NCBI RefSeq assembly: GCF_001424225.1
Contig: NZ_LMOR01000004.1
Location: forward strand, 1,060,679 to 1,123,520
DNA: 62,842 bases
Direction: 5' to 3'
Source of the DNA: Microbacterium sp. Leaf151
Lineage (GTDB): Bacteria; Actinomycetota; Actinomycetes; Actinomycetales; Microbacteriaceae
The notes below the pieces were generated by a model. It was given only the letters and a program-made list of their open reading frames with translations, ran no database searches and was not told the DNA's origin. A program made the position numbers and the translations under genes. This document shows positions 16,373-25,407 of this stretch, in pieces. Each line of letters opens with the position of its first letter. Within the stretch, counting starts at the first letter, position 1.

Positions 16373-18106
16373 TCAGGACTGCGGCGACGACGGCGCCTCG
16401 GGCCGCACGGGCGGAGACGCGTTCGGGTCCGCCCGTCGCTGACCCCACCGCACCGGGATGCCGAAGATGCCGCGTTGGTTGGGTTCCTCGACCTCGAGCC
16501 CGTAGTGCTCGCCGATCGAGTCGCGCAGCTGCGCTCGCTCGGCCTTGTCGTACGCGCGCAGCTCGCGCCGGAAGGCCACGACCGTGGCCCAGCAGATGGC
16601 GAGCAGGACGAGACTGAACGGCAGGGCGATGCTGATCGCCGCCGCCTGCAGCGCGGTGAGACCGCCCGCCAGGAGCAGCGCGAACGCGATGAGCGAGGTC
16701 GCGAGGGTGAAGAAGACGCGCACCCAGCGCTTGGGCTCCTCCTCGCCGCCCGTGGCGATCATGCCCATGACCAGCGCGCCGGAGTCCGCGGAGGTGACGA
16801 AGAAGATCCCGATCAGCACGAGGAAGCCGATCGACAGGAATACTGCGCCGGGCACCCCCTGCAGCATCTGGAAGAGCGCCGTCGACACGTTGACCGAGCC
16901 GTCCGCACCGACGAGGCTCACGGTTCCGGTCAGCTCGCCGTAGATGGCCGTGCCGCCGAGCACGGTGAACCACAGGATGCCGACGAGCGTGGGCACCAGG
17001 ATCACCCCGGTGACGAACTCCCGCACCGTGCGACCGCGCGAGATGCGCGCGATGAAAATACCGACGAAGGGGGCCCACGAGATCCACCAGCCCCAATAGA
17101 ACGACGTCCACGTCCCCTGCCAGGCGACGCCGTCTTCGCCCGAGTACGCGCTCGTGGTGAAGGAGAGTCCGACGAAGTTCTGGATGTAATTGCCGATCGA
17201 CTGCACCACATCGCGCAGGAGGAACTCGGTGGGCCCGGTGAACAGCAGGTACAGCATCAGCACACCGGCGAGGACGAGGTTGATGTTCGACAGCCACTTC
17301 ATGCCCTTGCCGACGCCGGAGAGCACCGAGAAGAGCACGAAGCCGGTGATGATGCCCACGATGATCGCCTCGCTGATCACCGACGGAGACACGATGCCCA
17401 GGTAGTCCAGACCGGCGCTGATCTGGATGACGCCGAGACCGAGCGACGTCGCGACACCGAACAGCGTGCCCACGAGAGCCGCGACGTCGACCGCGTTGCC
17501 CCATGCTCCCTGCACGAGGCGCGCGCCGAGGATGGGTTCGAGCGCCCAGCGGATCGTGCGAGGACGCTTGCGGCGATGGAAGGCGTAGGCGAGTGCGAGA
17601 CCGATCACGACGTAGATCGACCACGCATGGACGCCCCAGTGCAGGAACGTCTGCGACATCGCCTGCTGCGCGAGCTGGTTCGGGGTGCCCTCGACGCCCG
17701 GGCGCGGCTCGACGAAGTGGCTGAGCGGCTCGCTGACCCCGTAGAACACCAGACCGATGCCCATTCCCGCCGCGAACAGCAGCGAGAACCACGACATCGT
17801 CGAGAACTCCGGTTCGTCGTCGTCCTGGCCGAGCTTGATGTTGCCGAATCGGCTGAATCCCATGGCGAGGGCGAACACGACGAAGAACGCGGCGATCAGC
17901 ACGTAGTACCAGTTGAACGCCGAGACGATCGAGGTCTGCACGGCACCGAAGGTCGCCTCCGCGGCGTTCGGGAAGAGCAGGGCGAAGGCGATGAAGGCCA
18001 GGGCGATGGCCGCAGCGGGCCAGAAGACCCAGCCGCGGATGGTCGAGTGGCGGCTCCCCGCGTGGGGGTCGATGGATGCCGCGGTGTCGGGGGCTGCCTC
18101 GGTCAT
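16373..18106 (-). CDS. BCCT family betaine/choline/carnitine transporter
   Basis: A 577-residue sodium-coupled compatible-solute importer with about 12 membrane segments. Diagnostic blocks are GMGIGLVFYGVSEPLSHF (about 116-133, the unwound glycine-rich TM3 of BetP) and WTSFYWGWWISWAPFVGIFIARISRGRT (about 334-361, the BCCT signature). The C-terminal tail is about 80 residues and charged. BetP uses such a tail for osmosensing. The ATG at 18106 removes a non-conserved upstream extension. Monocistronic, with a family A hairpin after it. The precise solute is unknown. Confidence 0.93.
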   Translation of the reverse strand: MTEAAPDTAASIDPHAGSRHSTIRGWVFWPAAAIALAFIAFALLFPNAAEATFGAVQTSIVSAFNWYYVLIAAFFVVFALAMGFSRFGNIKLGQDDDEPEFSTMSWFSLLFAAGMGIGLVFYGVSEPLSHFVEPRPGVEGTPNQLAQQAMSQTFLHWGVHAWSIYVVIGLALAYAFHRRKRPRTIRWALEPILGARLVQGAWGNAVDVAALVGTLFGVATSLGLGVIQISAGLDYLGIVSPSVISEAIIVGIITGFVLFSVLSGVGKGMKWLSNINLVLAGVLMLYLLFTGPTEFLLRDVVQSIGNYIQNFVGLSFTTSAYSGEDGVAWQGTWTSFYWGWWISWAPFVGIFIARISRGRTVREFVTGVILVPTLVGILWFTVLGGTAIYGELTGTVSLVGADGSVNVSTALFQMLQGVPGAVFLSIGFLVLIGIFFVTSADSGALVMGMIATGGEEEPKRWVRVFFTLATSLIAFALLLAGGLTALQAAAISIALPFSLVLLAICWATVVAFRRELRAYDKAERAQLRDSIGEHYGLEVEEPNQRGIFGIPVRWGQRRADPNASPPVRPEAPSSPQS

Positions 18107-18204
18107 TTTTCCAGGGTAGCCAGGGGGCCGCCGGCGGCCGGCGGGCGGGCGCCCGAGCGAGCGGTGTGGCACAATCCGCGCCGGTGCCGACCCTCCGCAC
18201 CCGC

Positions 18205-18210
18205 AATAAT
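18205..18210 (+). promoter_or_regulatory. -10 box of a probable leaderless purC promoter
   Basis: AATAAT ends 6 nt before the GTG start of purC with no ribosome site between them, the same arrangement as purD. Confidence 0.5.
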
Positions 18211-18216
18211 GAGCGG

Positions 18217-19149
18217 GTGACCTTCGCTCCCCCGCTCGAGCTCCCCGGTTGGCGCCACATCTATTCCGGCAAGGTGCGCGACCTCTACGTCCCCGCCGAC
18301 ACCCGCGACGAGGCGGCTCCTGCGCACCTGCTCGTCGTGGCGAGCGACCGCGTCAGCGCGTTCGATCACGTGCTCTCCCCCGGCATCCCCGGCAAGGGCG
18401 CGCTCCTGACGACACTGAGCCTGTGGTGGTTCGACCAGCTCGCCGGCGCCGACGGGGGTCGCGGCATCCCGAATCACCTCGCTCCCGACCACGCGCTCGC
18501 AGGCGACGACACGGTGGAGCTGATCCCGGATGCCGTGCAAGGGCGCGCGATGCTCGTCCGCTCGCTCGACATGCAACCGATCGAGTGCGTCGTGCGGGGC
18601 TACCTGACCGGCTCGGGCTGGGCCGAGTACCGCGCAGAGGGCACGGTGTGCGGCATCCCCCTCCCCGAGGGGCTCGAAGACGGCGACCGCCTGCCGGAGC
18701 CGCTCTACACCCCCGCCTTCAAGGCCCCGATGGGCGAGCACGACGAGAACATCACGTTCGAGAGGTCGGTCGAGCTCGTCGGCGCCGACACGGCGACGGC
18801 GCTGCGCGATGCGTCGCTGGAGATCTATCGCCGCGCCTCCGCGACCGCCGAGGCGCACGGGCTGATCCTCGCCGACACGAAGTTCGAGTTCGGCTTCGAC
18901 GCGGACGGCGTGCTGACGCTGGCCGATGAGGTGCTGACGTCGGACTCGTCCCGGTACTGGGATGCCGAGGCCTGGCGCACCGGCACCACCCCCGCCGAAC
19001 GCATGGCGAGCTTCGACAAGCAGATCGTGCGCAACTGGCTGTCGGAGAACTGGGACAAGCAGGGCGAACCGCCCGCACTCCCCGCTGAGATCGTCGAGCG
19101 TACGCGCGAGCGCTACGCGACGCTCTTGCGCCTGCTCACGGCGTCCTGA
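18217..19149 (+). CDS. purC: SAICAR synthase
   Basis: A 310-residue enzyme joining CAIR and aspartate with ATP in purine synthesis. Visible blocks in order: HIYSGKVRDLY near 13, VVASDRVSAFDHVL near 41, IECVVRGYLTGSGWAEY near 122, the PurC signature LADTKFEFGF near 221, and LADEVLTSDSSRYW near 237. Length is that of the long actinobacterial/eukaryote-like form. The GTG at 18217 fits the conserved N-terminus. It is transcribed divergently from the BCCT gene. Confidence 0.96.
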   Translation: MTFAPPLELPGWRHIYSGKVRDLYVPADTRDEAAPAHLLVVASDRVSAFDHVLSPGIPGKGALLTTLSLWWFDQLAGADGGRGIPNHLAPDHALAGDDTVELIPDAVQGRAMLVRSLDMQPIECVVRGYLTGSGWAEYRAEGTVCGIPLPEGLEDGDRLPEPLYTPAFKAPMGEHDENITFERSVELVGADTATALRDASLEIYRRASATAEAHGLILADTKFEFGFDADGVLTLADEVLTSDSSRYWDAEAWRTGTTPAERMASFDKQIVRNWLSENWDKQGEPPALPAEIVERTRERYATLLRLLTAS

Positions 19150-19192
19150 CCCGCCTTCCCGCGCCGGCGCGTCGCCGAGACGACCCGCTTTC

Positions 19193-19255
19193 GTCGAGCT
19201 CACGCGCGGTTCGACGCAACGGGGCGTGACCTCGCGAGAGGCGCGTGATCTCGGC
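19193..19255. repeat. Imperfect inverted repeat between purC and the uracil permease
   Basis: GTCGAGCTCACGCGC (19193-19207) and GCGCGTGATCTCGGC (19241-19255) pair at 13 of 15 positions. It may terminate purC. The arms resemble the hairpin at 6581-6630. Confidence 0.4.
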
Positions 19256-19280
19256 ATCCATTCATCCCCTGAGGAGACAC

Positions 19281-20618
19281 ATGTTCCGCTGGAAACTGCA
19301 CGGCAACGGCCGCACCGTCGCCCCGGGGGCCGTCGTCGCCCCCGGCGAACGTCTGAACTGGGGCGCGACGATCGCGATCGGGCTCCAGCACGTCATCGCC
19401 ATGTTCGGCGCCACCTTCCTCGTGCCGGTGCTCACCGGCTTCCCGGTGTCGACGACCCTGCTGTTCTCGGGCGTGGGAACGCTGCTGTTCCTGCTCGTCA
19501 CGCGCAACCGCCTCCCCAGCTACCTCGGCTCGTCGTTCGCGTTCATCGCACCGATCACCGCCGCCACCACCATGGCCGGCACGGGGTCGGCGCTCGCGGG
19601 AATCGTGGCCGTCGGCATCCTGCTCGCGGCCATCGGTTTCGTCGTGCAGTTCGTTGGTCTCGGCTGGGTCGATAAGGTCATGCCGCCGGTCGTCGCCGGC
19701 GCGATCGTCGCCCTCATCGGCTTCAACCTCGCCCCCGTCGCATGGTCGAACTTCCAGCTGCAGCCCCTGCCCGGCACCATCACCCTGGTGGCGGTGATCC
19801 TGTTCAGCGTGCTGTTCCGCGGCTTCCTGGGCCGCATCTCGATCTTCCTCGGGGTCATCGTCGGCTATGTCGCGACCGTGATCATCCAGGCCGTCTCGGG
19901 TGAGATGCTCATCGACTTCGGAGCCGTGGAGGCCGCGCCCTGGGTGGGCCTTCCCACGTTCCAGTTCGCCGACTTCACCACCCCCGCGACCTGGTCGGTC
20001 ATCGCGATGTTCCTGCCCGTCGTGCTCGTGCTGGTCGCCGAGAACGTCGGCCACGTGCGCGGAGTCGCCGCGATGACGGATGCCACAGCCAACCGGTCCA
20101 CCGGTCGCGCCCTCATCGCCGACGGCGTCGCCACGACCCTCGCCGGAACCTTCGGCGGCTCGGGCACCACCACCTACGGCGAGAACATCGGCGTGATGGC
20201 CGCGACACGCGTCTACTCGACCGCGGTGTACTGGGTCGCCGGTCTCACCGCGATCGTGCTGAGCCTCTCGCCCAAGGTCGGCGCGGTGTTCAACACCATC
20301 CCGCCCGGGGTGCTCGGCGGCGTCACCACCGCCCTCTACGGCCTGATCGGCATCATCGGCATCAAGATCTGGGTCGACAACCGCGTCGACTTCTCGCGCC
20401 CGGTCAACCAGTACACCGGCGCGGTGTCGCTGGTGATGGCGATCGCCGGGTTCACCCTGCAGTTCGGGCAGTTCCAGCTGGGCGCCATCGTGCTCGGGTC
20501 GGTCGCCGCCCTGGTCATCTACCACCTCGGCAACGCCATCGCCCGCGCCCGCCGGACCGGCGCTGACGACGGCGGCCCCATCCCCGCGGTCGGCCCGCTG
20601 GGCGGCGACCCCGCCTGA
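19281..20618 (+). CDS. uraA: Uracil permease (NCS2/nucleobase:cation symporter family)
   Basis: A 445-residue, 14-TM nucleobase transporter. Signatures: GLQHVIAMFGATFLVPVLTGFPVSTTLLFSGVGT (about 34-67), LPSYLGSSFAFI near 79, and the two substrate-site blocks VLVAENVGHV (Glu near 255) and GTTTYGENIGVMAATRVYS (Glu near 302). The TTYGENIG form is typical of UraA-type proteins. It imports uracil with protons. The ATG at 19281 follows a GAGGAG ribosome site. A perfect hairpin follows the gene. Confidence 0.92.
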   Translation: MFRWKLHGNGRTVAPGAVVAPGERLNWGATIAIGLQHVIAMFGATFLVPVLTGFPVSTTLLFSGVGTLLFLLVTRNRLPSYLGSSFAFIAPITAATTMAGTGSALAGIVAVGILLAAIGFVVQFVGLGWVDKVMPPVVAGAIVALIGFNLAPVAWSNFQLQPLPGTITLVAVILFSVLFRGFLGRISIFLGVIVGYVATVIIQAVSGEMLIDFGAVEAAPWVGLPTFQFADFTTPATWSVIAMFLPVVLVLVAENVGHVRGVAAMTDATANRSTGRALIADGVATTLAGTFGGSGTTTYGENIGVMAATRVYSTAVYWVAGLTAIVLSLSPKVGAVFNTIPPGVLGGVTTALYGLIGIIGIKIWVDNRVDFSRPVNQYTGAVSLVMAIAGFTLQFGQFQLGAIVLGSVAALVIYHLGNAIARARRTGADDGGPIPAVGPLGGDPA

Positions 20619-20669
20619 CCGCGCGGCGCCGCTGCCGCGGCGTCCCGCGCCGAGATCACACGATCGGCT

Positions 20670-20710
20670 CGAACGCACACGTTCCCACACCTTCGGAGCG
20701 TGTGCGTTCG
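20670..20710 (+). terminator. Hairpin after the uracil permease, repeat family B
   Basis: A perfect 12-bp stem, CGAACGCACACG (20670-20681) with CGTGTGCGTTCG (20699-20710). A variant with two paired base changes occurs at 27324-27360. It lies about 50 bp after the permease stop. It lacks a U-tract. Confidence 0.6.
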
Positions 20711-20731
20711 GCGTTTCCGGGCCGCGGCGCG

Positions 20732-20802
20732 GCTCGCTCAGCTCGCTCAGCTGGCTCAGCTCGCTCATTCGCTCAGCTCGCTCAGCTCGCTCAGCTCGCT
20801 CA
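20732..20802. repeat. Tandem 9-bp repeat (GCTCGCTCA)n
   Basis: Eight head-to-tail units of GCTCGCTCA; unit 3 has one substitution and unit 5 is one base short. It lies in the 415-bp gap between the uracil permease and the LacI gene and codes for nothing credible. Confidence 0.85.
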
Positions 20803-20808
20803 GACCAT

Positions 20809-20878
20809 GTCCCACTTTGTGCGGTCTCGAGGCGTCCCAGGCAGCACAAATGGGGACGCGGTCTGCACTTATCGGGAC
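20809..20878. repeat. Cluster of related inverted repeats, possible mobile-element remnant
   Basis: GTCCCACTTTGTGC (20809-20822) faces GCACAAATGGGGAC (20844-20857) and GCACTTATCGGGAC (20865-20878), the first pair matching at 12 of 14. The local composition is less GC-rich. The arms look like short terminal inverted repeats, but no transposase is present, so the element label is a guess. Confidence 0.35.
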
Positions 20879-20937
20879 ACGGCCACCACCTGGGGTGAAC
20901 CACGACACCACCGCACCCACCGTTACTCCACCGTTAC

Positions 20938-21017
20938 TTGACATCACGCCAACCCAGACTGCACACTGATCTCGGTCGCTGATAAATCGGTTTATCAGCA
21001 AGAAAAATCGATTATCC
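20938..21017 (+). promoter_or_regulatory. Promoter and two LacI-type operators of the fructoside cassette
   Basis: A perfect -35 (TTGACA, 20938-20943) and an 18-nt spacer precede CACACT (20962-20967). Just downstream lies a palindrome at 20978-20999 (arms GCTGATAAA / TTTATCAGC around TCGG). A second, weaker site with the same core (AAAAATCGATTATCC, 21003-21017) follows. The start codon of the LacI regulator is 17 bp further, so autoregulation of the whole cassette is likely. Confidence 0.7.
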
Positions 21018-21033
21018 AACGGAGGGTGGGGCG

Positions 21034-22083
21034 ATGACTCGAGTGCGTCTGACCGACGTCGCGAAAGCGGCCGGCGTCTCCCCCGCGACGGTCTCGCTCG
21101 TGCTCAACGACGCCGAGTCGCGCATCTCCGACGAGACCAAAGAGCGGGTTCGCCGCGTCGCCGACGAGGTGGGCTACTCGCCCAACCCGATCGCCAGGAG
21201 CCTGCGCACCCGCGTCACCGGCACCATCGGCCTCGTCTCCGACCGCATCGCCACGACTCCCTTCGCCGGCCGCATGCTCGCCGGCGCGCAAGAGGTCGCC
21301 CGCGAGAACGGCCGACTCGTCATCCTCGTCGACACCGACGGCCACCCCGAGATCGAATCCGACGCGATCTCCACGCTCGTCAATCACCGCGTCGACGGCA
21401 TGGTCTACGCCTCGATGTACCACCGGGTCATCCCGGCGCCCGCGGGCCTCCCCGCCGGCACGGTGTTCCTCGACTGCCGCCCCGAAGACGGCGGGTACCC
21501 CGCCGTCGTGCCCGACGACTACGCCGGCGGCCGGGTCGCCACCCAGGAGCTCGTCGACGCCGGACACCGCCGCATCGCCTTCATCGACAACGACGAAGAC
21601 CGCCCGGTGGCCGCACAACTCCGTCTGCGCGGCTACCTCGACGTGCTCGCCGAGTCCGGCATCGAGCCCGACCCCGCCCTCCACGTGTTCTCGCCGACCT
21701 CGGCGGCGGGCGGGCAGCAGGCGGCCGCCGCGCTGTTCGCGCTCGCGCCCGAGCAGCGCCCGACCGGCGTCTTCGCTTACAACGACCGCATCGCGGCCGG
21801 GGTCGTGACGTGGGCGCACCGCCACGGCATCCGGATTCCCGAGGACCTGTCGATCGTCGGCTACGACGATCAGCAGCTGGTCGCGTCGGAACTCGACCCG
21901 CCGTTGACCACCGTCTCGCTCCCCCACGCGGCCATGGGCCGCTGGGCGATGGAGGTCGCCCTCGGCCTCCGCGAGGCCGACATCGATTCCCCCCACCTCA
22001 TGGACTGCCCGATCGTTCGTCGGGCTTCCGTCGGCCCTCCCGCGCACCTCGGCAGCGCACGGGACCCCCGGGCCACGGATTGA
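21034..22083 (+). CDS. LacI family transcriptional regulator (fructoside cassette)
   Basis: A 349-residue repressor. The HTH (RLTDVAKAAGVSPATVSLVLN, about 5-25) and hinge helix (NPIARSLRT) are followed by the periplasmic-binding-protein-like sugar domain (GTIGLVSDRIATTPFAGRML onward). The FAYNDRIAAGVV and IVGYDDQQLVASELDPPLTTV blocks are typical. It opens the cassette and has two candidate operators in front of its own gene. The inducer is probably a fructose-containing sugar or its phosphate, inferred from neighbours. Confidence 0.92.
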   Translation: MTRVRLTDVAKAAGVSPATVSLVLNDAESRISDETKERVRRVADEVGYSPNPIARSLRTRVTGTIGLVSDRIATTPFAGRMLAGAQEVARENGRLVILVDTDGHPEIESDAISTLVNHRVDGMVYASMYHRVIPAPAGLPAGTVFLDCRPEDGGYPAVVPDDYAGGRVATQELVDAGHRRIAFIDNDEDRPVAAQLRLRGYLDVLAESGIEPDPALHVFSPTSAAGGQQAAAALFALAPEQRPTGVFAYNDRIAAGVVTWAHRHGIRIPEDLSIVGYDDQQLVASELDPPLTTVSLPHAAMGRWAMEVALGLREADIDSPHLMDCPIVRRASVGPPAHLGSARDPRATD

Positions 22084-22145
22084 CGCCGCACCACGCGGCC
22101 CCCTCTCCGGCGACAGCGATGTCGCCGCCACTCGAAAGGAACACG

Positions 22146-23438
22146 ATGAAGAAGTCCTTCATCCCGCTCGCCGCGACAGGTGTCGTCGCAGCGCTCGCGC
22201 TGACCGGCTGCGGCCAGGCAGGTCAGGGAGGCGCGACGACCGAAGACGGTCGGACCGTCCTGACCATGTGGACCCACTCGGCCGGCAACCCCGCCGAGCT
22301 CGCGGTCTACGAGCAGATCATCAGCGACTTCAACGCCTCGCAGGAGCAGTACGAGGTCAAGACCGAGTCGTTCCCGCAGGGCGCGTACAACGACGCGATC
22401 GTCGCGGCGGCGGCCTCGGGCGACCTGCCCTGCCTGCTCGACCTCGACGGCCCCATCATGCCCAACTGGGCGTGGGCGAACTACCTGCAGCCGCTCGGCC
22501 TCTCGAGCGACATCACCGACAAGCTGCTGCCCACCGCGGTCGGAAAGTACAACGACGAGATCTACTCGGCCGGGTACTGGGATGCCGCCCTCGGCATCTT
22601 CGCGCGCAAGTCGGTGCTCGACGCCAACGGCATCCGCATCCCCACCATGGACCAGCCCTGGACGGCCACCGAGTTCGACGCCGCCCTCGCGACCCTGAAG
22701 GCCGCCGGGTACGAGACCCCGATCGACCTCGGTGCCGAGGACACGGGCGAATGGTGGCCCTACGCCTACTCCCCGTTCCTGCAGAGCTTCGGCGGCGACC
22801 TCATCGACCGCGACACCATGCTCTCGGCCGACGGCGCCCTGAACGGACCGGACGCCGTGAAGTGGGGCGAATGGTTCCAGTCGCTCTTCACCAACGGCTA
22901 CGCCAACAGCGGCGGCACCGTGGGCAACCAGGAGTTCGTCGACGGCGACGTCGCGCTCAGCTACACCGGTGTGTGGAACGGTCTCGCCGCAGTGGATGCC
23001 GTGGGCGACGACCTGCTGATCCTCCCGCCGCCGGACCTCGGCAACGGTCCCAAGATCGGCGGAGGTTCGTGGCAGCGGGGCATCTCGGCGTCGTGCAGCG
23101 ACCCCGAGGGCGCGCGCGAGTATCTGGAGTTCAGCTTCAACGACGAGTACATCACTCAGTTCGCCGACGAGCAGCTCGTGATCCCCGCCACCGAGGCGCC
23201 CACCGAGGCGTCGAAGTACTTCAACTCCACCGACGGCCCCTTGCGGCCGTTCGCGGAGTTCTCGAAGGAGTACGCCGTGCTGCGCCCCGAGACCCCCGCG
23301 TACGCGGTGATCTCGAGCACGTTCGAGACCGCGGCCAAGGACATCATGAACGGCGCCGACGTGCAGTCGGCACTGGATGCCGCGGTCACCGAGATCGACA
23401 CCAACATCTCCTCCAACGACGGCTACGGCGCGAACTGA
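22146..23438 (+). CDS. ABC transporter sugar-binding lipoprotein
   Basis: A 430-residue extracellular solute-binding protein of the cluster B/MalE type. The signal peptide (MKKSFIPLAATGVVAALALTGC) ends in the lipobox LTGC, so it is lipid-anchored at Cys22. TMWTHSAGNPAELAVYEQIISDFN and GGGSWQRGISASC are typical of the sugar-binding family. It starts at ATG 22146 after an AAAGGA ribosome site. A short hairpin precedes it (22109-22126) and a perfect 10-bp hairpin follows it (23450-23480), as often seen between binding-protein and permease genes. Confidence 0.92.
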   Translation: MKKSFIPLAATGVVAALALTGCGQAGQGGATTEDGRTVLTMWTHSAGNPAELAVYEQIISDFNASQEQYEVKTESFPQGAYNDAIVAAAASGDLPCLLDLDGPIMPNWAWANYLQPLGLSSDITDKLLPTAVGKYNDEIYSAGYWDAALGIFARKSVLDANGIRIPTMDQPWTATEFDAALATLKAAGYETPIDLGAEDTGEWWPYAYSPFLQSFGGDLIDRDTMLSADGALNGPDAVKWGEWFQSLFTNGYANSGGTVGNQEFVDGDVALSYTGVWNGLAAVDAVGDDLLILPPPDLGNGPKIGGGSWQRGISASCSDPEGAREYLEFSFNDEYITQFADEQLVIPATEAPTEASKYFNSTDGPLRPFAEFSKEYAVLRPETPAYAVISSTFETAAKDIMNGADVQSALDAAVTEIDTNISSNDGYGAN

Positions 23439-23449
23439 CGCCGCGTCCA

Positions 23450-23480
23450 GCGGTGGGGGTCCGCTCCGGGCCCCCACCGC
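23450..23480 (+). terminator. Intercistronic hairpin between binding protein and permease
   Basis: A perfect 10-bp stem, GCGGTGGGGG / CCCCCACCGC, with an 11-nt loop, starts 11 nt after the binding-protein stop. Such hairpins commonly raise the binding protein:permease ratio by protecting the upstream mRNA or by partial termination. Confidence 0.7.
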
Positions 23481-23501
23481 ACCCCGCGAAAGAAGAACCT
23501 G

Positions 23502-24443
23502 ATGACCGTGTCTCCTCCGGTCGCCGCGGCGAAGCAGCCGCGCCGATCCCTTCGCCGCTTCCGCACCTCACGCGGTCGCGAGACGTGGGCGGGCCTGGCG
23601 ATGATGGCCCCCGCCGCCCTCCTGCTCCTGCTCTTCCTCATCGTGCCGGTGCTGCTGGCCTTCACCCTGTCGTTCACTAACGCCCGCCTGATCTCGCCCA
23701 ACCCCCCGCGCTTCGTCGGTCTCGACAACTTCTTCCGGGCCTTCACCGCCGACCCGGTGTTCCTGCAGTCGGCGCTGAACACCTTCCTGTTCGCGCTGGT
23801 CGTCGTCCCCGTCCAGGCGGGCCTCGGTCTGCTGCTCGCCGTGCTGGTGAACCAGCGCCTGCGCGGTACGACGTTCTTCCGGGTCGTCTTCTTCATCCCC
23901 GTCGTCACCTCGATCGTCGTGGTGTCGATCCTCTGGCGCTTCATGTACCAGAGCGACGGCCTCATCAACTCGATGATCGACACGCTCACGTTCGGAGCCC
24001 TGAAAGGCGCCGACTGGTTGAACGACCCGAGCACAGCACTCGGCGCGATCATCGTGCTGTCGATCTGGCAGGCCGTCGGCTTCCACATGATCATCTGGCT
24101 CGCGGGGCTGCAGACCATCCCGGAGGAGCTCTACGAGGCCGCGCGCATGGACGGCGCGAGCCGCTGGCGCCAGTTCACCAACGTCACCTGGCCCGGACTT
24201 CGTCCCACCATGGTGTTCGTCCTCGTCACGATCACCATCGCCGCCCTCGGCCTGTTCGTGCAGGTCGACGTGATGACCCAGGGCGGTCCCCTCAACTCGA
24301 CGTCGACCGTCGTGTTCCACGCCGTGCGCAAGGGCTACGAGCAGCAGGAGATCGGCTACGCCGCCTCCATCTCGCTGCTGTTCTTCGTCGCCGTGCTCAT
24401 CATCGCGCTCATCCAGCGCTGGTTGACCCGAGAGAAGAACTGA
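23502..24443 (+). CDS. ABC transporter sugar permease, MalF-type
   Basis: A 313-residue inner-membrane permease with six main hydrophobic segments after a basic N-terminus. The EAA loop that docks the ATPase is EELYEAARMDGASRWRQFTN near 208-227. NTFLFALVVVPVQAGLGLLLA is the usual third segment. It follows the binding-protein gene by 63 bp. The second permease starts 2 bp after its stop. No ATPase gene is present in the cassette, so a shared MsiK-type ATPase elsewhere is likely. Confidence 0.92.
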   Translation: MTVSPPVAAAKQPRRSLRRFRTSRGRETWAGLAMMAPAALLLLLFLIVPVLLAFTLSFTNARLISPNPPRFVGLDNFFRAFTADPVFLQSALNTFLFALVVVPVQAGLGLLLAVLVNQRLRGTTFFRVVFFIPVVTSIVVVSILWRFMYQSDGLINSMIDTLTFGALKGADWLNDPSTALGAIIVLSIWQAVGFHMIIWLAGLQTIPEELYEAARMDGASRWRQFTNVTWPGLRPTMVFVLVTITIAALGLFVQVDVMTQGGPLNSTSTVVFHAVRKGYEQQEIGYAASISLLFFVAVLIIALIQRWLTREKN

Positions 24444-24444
24444 C

Positions 24445-25407
24445 ATGACCAGTACCCTCGAGCGCCCTGACGGCGCCGCGCGGGCTGCACGCCCCGCGCG
24501 TCGGACCTCGCCCACCCGCACGCGCACCCGCTCCACGGAGGGTCGTAACGGTCGCATCCTCACCTACGTGTCGATGTCGATCCTCGCGGTGTTCTTCCTC
24601 TTCCCGCTGGTGTTCATGTTCGTGTCGAGCCTCAAGCCCGACGCGCAGATCCTCCGCGACATCAACTCCCCCGCGGCGTTCCTGCCCACCGGTGAGATCA
24701 GCCTCGACAACTACTTCGGCGTCTTCGACCGTGTGCCGGTGGCGCAGTTCCTGTTCAACTCGATCCTCGTCACCGTGCTCACGGTGGGACTCGGCCTGAT
24801 CGTCAACTCCCTCGCCGGCTTCGCCCTATCGCGCCTGCGCTGGAAGGGCCGGGTCGTCGTGCTCGCGCTCATCATCGCGACCCTCATCGTGCCGTTCGAG
24901 ACGATCGCGGTGCCGATGGTCTACTGGGTTAATCAGCTGCCCACCCTCGTGATGGAGGGCGGCGTCGTGAAATACGACTTCGGCTGGCTGAACACCTACG
25001 AGGTGCAGATCGTGCCGTTCATCGCGAACGCCTTCTCGATCTTCCTCTTCGCGCAGTACTTCTCGACCATCCCCACCTCGCTCGACGAGGCGGCCCGCAT
25101 CGACGGGGCGAGCTGGTTCACCATCTACCGCCGCATCATCGTGCCCCTGTCGGGCCCGGCGTTCGCGACGGTGGCGATCCTCACGTTCCTGCCCGCGTGG
25201 AACCAGTACCTTTGGCCCCTCATGGTCGTGCAGAAAGAGGAGTTGAGACCCGTCATGGTCGGTATGCAGTACTTCTTCCAGCTCAACACCGCGTGGGGTG
25301 AGGTCATGGCGTACACGTCGCTGATCACGCTGCCCGTGCTGATCGTGTTCCTGGTGTTCCAGCGCGCGTTCGTCAGCAGCATCGCGGCTTCCGGGGTCAA
25401 GGGATGA
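24445..25407 (+). CDS. ABC transporter sugar permease, MalG-type
   Basis: A 320-residue permease. It has a proline/arginine-rich N-terminal tail (about 1-38), six membrane segments, and the EAA loop TSLDEAARIDGASWFTIYRRIIVPL near 213-237. It partners the preceding permease. Its last bases overlap the fructokinase start (ATGA). Confidence 0.92.
   Translation: MTSTLERPDGAARAARPARRTSPTRTRTRSTEGRNGRILTYVSMSILAVFFLFPLVFMFVSSLKPDAQILRDINSPAAFLPTGEISLDNYFGVFDRVPVAQFLFNSILVTVLTVGLGLIVNSLAGFALSRLRWKGRVVVLALIIATLIVPFETIAVPMVYWVNQLPTLVMEGGVVKYDFGWLNTYEVQIVPFIANAFSIFLFAQYFSTIPTSLDEAARIDGASWFTIYRRIIVPLSGPAFATVAILTFLPAWNQYLWPLMVVQKEELRPVMVGMQYFFQLNTAWGEVMAYTSLITLPVLIVFLVFQRAFVSSIAASGVKG

Noticed and set aside
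20732..20802. Tandem repeat considered as a CRISPR array or repeat-protein gene
   Set aside because: The unit is 9 bp with no spacers, and no credible start, ribosome site or domain accompanies either reading frame.
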